DNA of 64,000 nt from Ralstonia sp. SET104 (GTDB lineage: Bacteria > Pseudomonadota > Gammaproteobacteria > Burkholderiales > Burkholderiaceae). This document shows, one piece after another, positions 61,443-64,000 of the stretch; positions within the stretch are counted from its first letter, which is position 1; each line of letters begins with the position of its first letter. The stretch covers positions 97,833 through 161,832 of the forward strand of contig NZ_BHVX01000011.1 of NCBI RefSeq assembly GCF_003851545.1, written 5' to 3'. The notes below the pieces were generated by a model. That model had not been told where the DNA came from. It searched no databases and worked only from the letters and a program-made list of their open reading frames with translations. The position numbers were made by a program, and so were the translations under genes.

Positions 61443-63884
61443 ATGTCCAATGTTTCCCGTCGCGCGCCCTTCTCCGGTATGCGGCTGCCGCATGTGTTGC
61501 GCGCCGTGGGCGTTGCAGCCGTGCTACTGGTCTGCGGGCAACAGGCTGCGATGGCCGCGGACCCCGCTTCACGCGTTGCGCGGCTGTCTGACTTCTCGGG
61601 CACGGTGAGCTTCGCGCCCGCCGGCTCCGACGACTGGGCCGGTGCCTCGCTCAACCGCCCGCTCACCACCGGTGATCGACTGTGGTCCGACCAGGGCAGC
61701 CACAGCGAGTTGCATGTCGGCTCGACAGCGCTGCGCCTGGGCCAGAACACCGGTGCCACGCTCGTCGACCTGGGTGATCGCAACACGCAGGTAAAGCTCA
61801 CGCAAGGCGCGCTGTCGGTGCGCGTGCGCTCGCTGCCGGCAGATCAGACCATCGAAGTCGATACGCCCAACCTGGCGTTCACGCCGCAGGCGCCGGGCGA
61901 ATACCGCATTGACGTGGCGCCGGATGGCTCAAGCACGACCGTCACCGTCTGGCACGGGCACGGTACGGCCTACGGCGATGATCGTTCCACGCCGTTGGGT
62001 GTCGGCCAGCAAGTCCGCTTCGACGGCACCAACCTCGCCGAGGCTGGCGGCACCGACAACCCCGGCCGCGACGCCTTCGACCGCTGGTCCGAATCACGCG
62101 ACGCCCGTGAAGACGCTTCCGTCTCCGCCCGTTACGTCGGCCGCGAGATGACCGGTTACGAAGCTCTCGACGACAACGGCACGTGGCGTGAAGAAGACGG
62201 CTACGGTGCTGTGTGGGTGCCGCGTGCAGTGCCAGTCGGCTGGGCGCCGTATCGCACAGGCCATTGGGCCTGGGTCGCGCCGTGGGGCTGGACGTGGGTC
62301 GATGATGCGCCGTGGGGTTTTGCGCCGTTCCACTATGGCCGCTGGGCGTATGTCGGCACGACCTGGTGCTGGGTGCCGGGGCCGGTGATACCGCGCCCAG
62401 TGTATGCGCCGGCACTTGTTGGTTTTGTGGGCGGCGGAGGCGGCGGCGGCGTGAGTTGGGGGATCAACATCTCGATCGGCTCGCCGGGCGTGGCGTGGTT
62501 CCCGCTGGCCCCCGGCGAGGCCTATCGCCCGGTGTACGCAGCCAGCCCGACGTACGTGACCAACATCAACCGCACGGTGGTGGTGAATAACGTCACGGTC
62601 AACAAGACCATCATCAACAACACCAACGTAACCAACATCCGGAACGCAAACCGGATCACGTACGTCAACGCCAACAACCCGGCCGCGCTGACGGCCGTGC
62701 CAGCCAAAACGTTCGTGAACGGTCAGCCGGTCGGCCCCGCAATGACGCATCTGCGCCCCGAACAACTGCGCGCGCAAATGGCACATGCGCAGTTTGTGTC
62801 GACACCAGCGCTGGCGCCGGTGCGCGCCAGCCTGGTGGGCGCGGCGGCCAATGGCGGGCCGCATCAGTTGCCGCCGCAGCAGGCGTTTGCACGCCAGGCA
62901 ATCGCCGTACGCGCGCCTGCCGCACCCGCGGGCGGACATGACGCCCTGGCGGAGCGCTTCCGTTCACAAGGCGGCGCGCTGCCCGGCGCCGGTCCGGCGT
63001 GGACGGGTGGCAGCACAGGCCCACGCGTCGCTTCGGTGCGCGGCCAAACCAATGCGGGAGTGCCGCCTGCGCCGGTGGCTGCTCAGGCCGCTGGTCTACG
63101 CCTGACACGCGCCGCGCCCAATGGCCCTGCACGCCCCGGCAACGAGCCGGGGCATCCGGTCGGGCTGATGGGCTCGCCCAGTCCTGGCGCGCCGAACCCG
63201 CAAAACGGTCAGCATGGTGCGCAACCTGTGCCGGCTCCGCAAGCGCTGATGGCGCCAGGTTCGATCAATCGCCCACGTCCGCTGCCAGGCGCCGCCGCGC
63301 CCCAAGAGCGGCCCGGACAGCCGCAGACGGCGCAGGCACAGCAAGGCCCTGCCGGCATGACGACTCGGCCACCGCAGCACGAAGGTGCCCCCGGCGCACC
63401 GCACGACGAACGCCGTGCCTTCGCGCCGCGCCCGCAACTGCCGCAAGCCGCTCCGCAAACGCCGCAACCTCAACCGCAGCACGGTGGTCAGGAGCCCAAT
63501 CGCTTCAATGGGAATCCGGCGCCGGCAATGCAGGGGCGCGCGCACAACGAGCCTCCGCAGATGCGCGCTCGCCCCGAGCCCACGCAACGGCCGGCAGAGC
63601 CGCACATGGACGCACCGCGTCCGGCGCCGCAGCCGCACGTTGTTGAAATGCGACCGCCGCAACAGCAGCCACAGGCGCGTGCGCCAGAGTTCCATCCGCC
63701 TCAACCGCAACCGCAGCCGCAACCGCAACCGCGTCCGCCTGAAGCCCGGCCGCCACAGCCACAGCCACAACCACAGCTTCAGCCTCAGCCTCAGCCTCAG
63801 CCGCCGCGGCAAGAGCACCACGAGGGCCAACCACACCCGCAAGGCAATCGCGGTGAAGAAAGGCACGAAGCTGCGCAGCGCTAA
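61443..63884 (+). CDS. FecR-domain / DUF6600 exported protein with Pro/Gln-rich tail
   Basis: An 813-residue exported protein (signal about residues 15-39, ending QQAAMAAD). Residues ~45-180 form a FecR-like strand-rich domain (ARLSDFSGTVSFAPAGSDDW, VKLTQGALSVRVRSL). Residues ~215-360 form a Trp/Tyr/Pro-rich DUF6600 region with repeated GHWAWVAPWGWTWVDDAPWGFAPFHYGRWAYVG. A Thr/Asn-rich beta segment follows (VTNINRTVVVNNVTVNKTIINNTNVTNIRN), and then ~370 residues of low-complexity Pro/Gln/Ala sequence that becomes almost pure PQ repeats. It is probably cell-surface or periplasmic, spanning the wall with the tail. The function is unknown. GAGG stands before the start. Confidence 0.85.
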   Translation: MSNVSRRAPFSGMRLPHVLRAVGVAAVLLVCGQQAAMAADPASRVARLSDFSGTVSFAPAGSDDWAGASLNRPLTTGDRLWSDQGSHSELHVGSTALRLGQNTGATLVDLGDRNTQVKLTQGALSVRVRSLPADQTIEVDTPNLAFTPQAPGEYRIDVAPDGSSTTVTVWHGHGTAYGDDRSTPLGVGQQVRFDGTNLAEAGGTDNPGRDAFDRWSESRDAREDASVSARYVGREMTGYEALDDNGTWREEDGYGAVWVPRAVPVGWAPYRTGHWAWVAPWGWTWVDDAPWGFAPFHYGRWAYVGTTWCWVPGPVIPRPVYAPALVGFVGGGGGGGVSWGINISIGSPGVAWFPLAPGEAYRPVYAASPTYVTNINRTVVVNNVTVNKTIINNTNVTNIRNANRITYVNANNPAALTAVPAKTFVNGQPVGPAMTHLRPEQLRAQMAHAQFVSTPALAPVRASLVGAAANGGPHQLPPQQAFARQAIAVRAPAAPAGGHDALAERFRSQGGALPGAGPAWTGGSTGPRVASVRGQTNAGVPPAPVAAQAAGLRLTRAAPNGPARPGNEPGHPVGLMGSPSPGAPNPQNGQHGAQPVPAPQALMAPGSINRPRPLPGAAAPQERPGQPQTAQAQQGPAGMTTRPPQHEGAPGAPHDERRAFAPRPQLPQAAPQTPQPQPQHGGQEPNRFNGNPAPAMQGRAHNEPPQMRARPEPTQRPAEPHMDAPRPAPQPHVVEMRPPQQQPQARAPEFHPPQPQPQPQPQPRPPEARPPQPQPQPQLQPQPQPQPPRQEHHEGQPHPQGNRGEERHEAAQR

Positions 63885-63915
63885 CCCGCCCGCTGCCGGT
63901 CAGCATTGGCAGACG

Positions 63916-63940
63916 AAAAAAAAGCAGCCCTTCGGGGCTA
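63916..63940 (-). terminator. Terminator for a leftward gene at the right edge
   Basis: On the minus strand AGCCC-CGAA-GGGCT is followed by GCTTTTTTTT. The direction shows that it ends transcription from the gene entering at the right edge. Confidence 0.8.
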
Positions 63941-64000
63941 ATGCCGTTCAGTTAAGGTCTTTCCGAAGATATCGAAGGGCATAACGAGCAGGACGGGATT
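63938..64000 (-). CDS. C-terminal end of a protein, possible transposase (partial)
   Basis: On the minus strand the last 20 codons read ...NPVLLVMPFDIFGKTLTERH then TAG, immediately followed by a terminator. The GKTLTERH end, coded by ACTTAACTGAACGGCAT, resembles the C-terminus of some IS4-type transposases. This is from memory of the ending only; the rest of the gene is outside the window. Confidence 0.4.
   Translation of the reverse strand, partial: NPVLLVMPFDIFGKTLTERH

Noticed and set aside
61019..61591. A 190-codon frame upstream of and overlapping the FecR-type gene
   Set aside because: Cys/Arg/Pro/Ala-rich with no domain, no ribosome site, and it overlaps the signal peptide region of a well-supported gene.

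Overview
This 64 kb window is GC-rich and densely coded. It looks like a piece of the main chromosome of a betaproteobacterium of the Burkholderiaceae. Ralstonia is the best guess, from the combination of a ribbon-helix-helix trifunctional PutA, hemE, priA, an rsmI/yraN/BON block, AidB, a DUF3562 protein and the protein style. The genus call rests on recognition, not on a search. Almost all genes are intact and chromosomal in style. I see no prophage, CRISPR array or plasmid module. The only sign of a mobile element is a possible transposase C-terminus at the extreme right edge.

Layout. 0-8 kb: a ferritin-like protein, a chemotaxis receptor, an SDR oxidoreductase, a MarR regulator, a two-gene response-regulator unit (LuxR-type plus REC-HPt) with no kinase beside it, and a secreted trypsin-like protease with a lipoprotein. 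8-12.3 kb: a divergent TetR/MFS efflux pair with a clear operator palindrome, a PAP2 phosphatase, and a decayed MASE4-GGDEF cyclase followed by a non-coding stretch with DnaA-box-like sites. 12.3-14.4 kb: a three-gene cysteine-rich cell-envelope cassette (DUF2946, a beta-barrel with a CATCGC N-terminus, and a TlpA thioredoxin). 14.8 kb: tRNA-Ala(CGC) with a strong hairpin downstream. 14.9-23.1 kb: a sulfur-oxidation region. A leftward operon (cytochrome c, soxY, soxZ, dsrE-like, soxA, soxX, soxW, soxB) is separated by an EamA permease gene and its terminator from a flavocytochrome c sulfide dehydrogenase pair. No soxCD or sox regulator is in view.

23-29 kb: BON-domain lipoprotein, yraN, rsmI, rlpA, a metallo-beta-lactamase-fold hydrolase overlapping a DnaQ-like exonuclease, and small proteins. 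29-36 kb: aidB, two tandem amino-acid-type binding proteins without a permease, and rep helicase. 36-41 kb: an OPT transporter and a GNAT acetyltransferase joined by an 8-bp tandem repeat, a YbdK-type ligase and a CPA2 antiporter. 41-51 kb: a LivK-type binding protein, putA with repeated GTTGCA-type operator sites in front of it, priA and hemE, with a second DnaA-box-like cluster between priA and hemE. 51-64 kb: a cupin, a GFA protein, a dCache chemoreceptor, a sterol-desaturase-family hydroxylase, a PstS-like protein, DUF3562, an HSL-family esterase, an exported HIUase, a CoA-binding protein, an RsiV-like secreted protein and a large FecR/DUF6600 protein with a Pro/Gln-rich tail.

Functionally the best-defined block is the periplasmic sulfur-oxidation set. 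SoxAX loads sulfur onto SoxYZ, SoxB hydrolyses sulfate off it, SoxW and the DsrE-like protein probably keep thiols reduced or shuttle sulfur, and FCSD handles sulfide. Other clear pathway genes are proline catabolism (putA, self-regulated), haem synthesis (hemE), replication restart (priA, rep) and envelope or septum maintenance (rlpA, BON protein).
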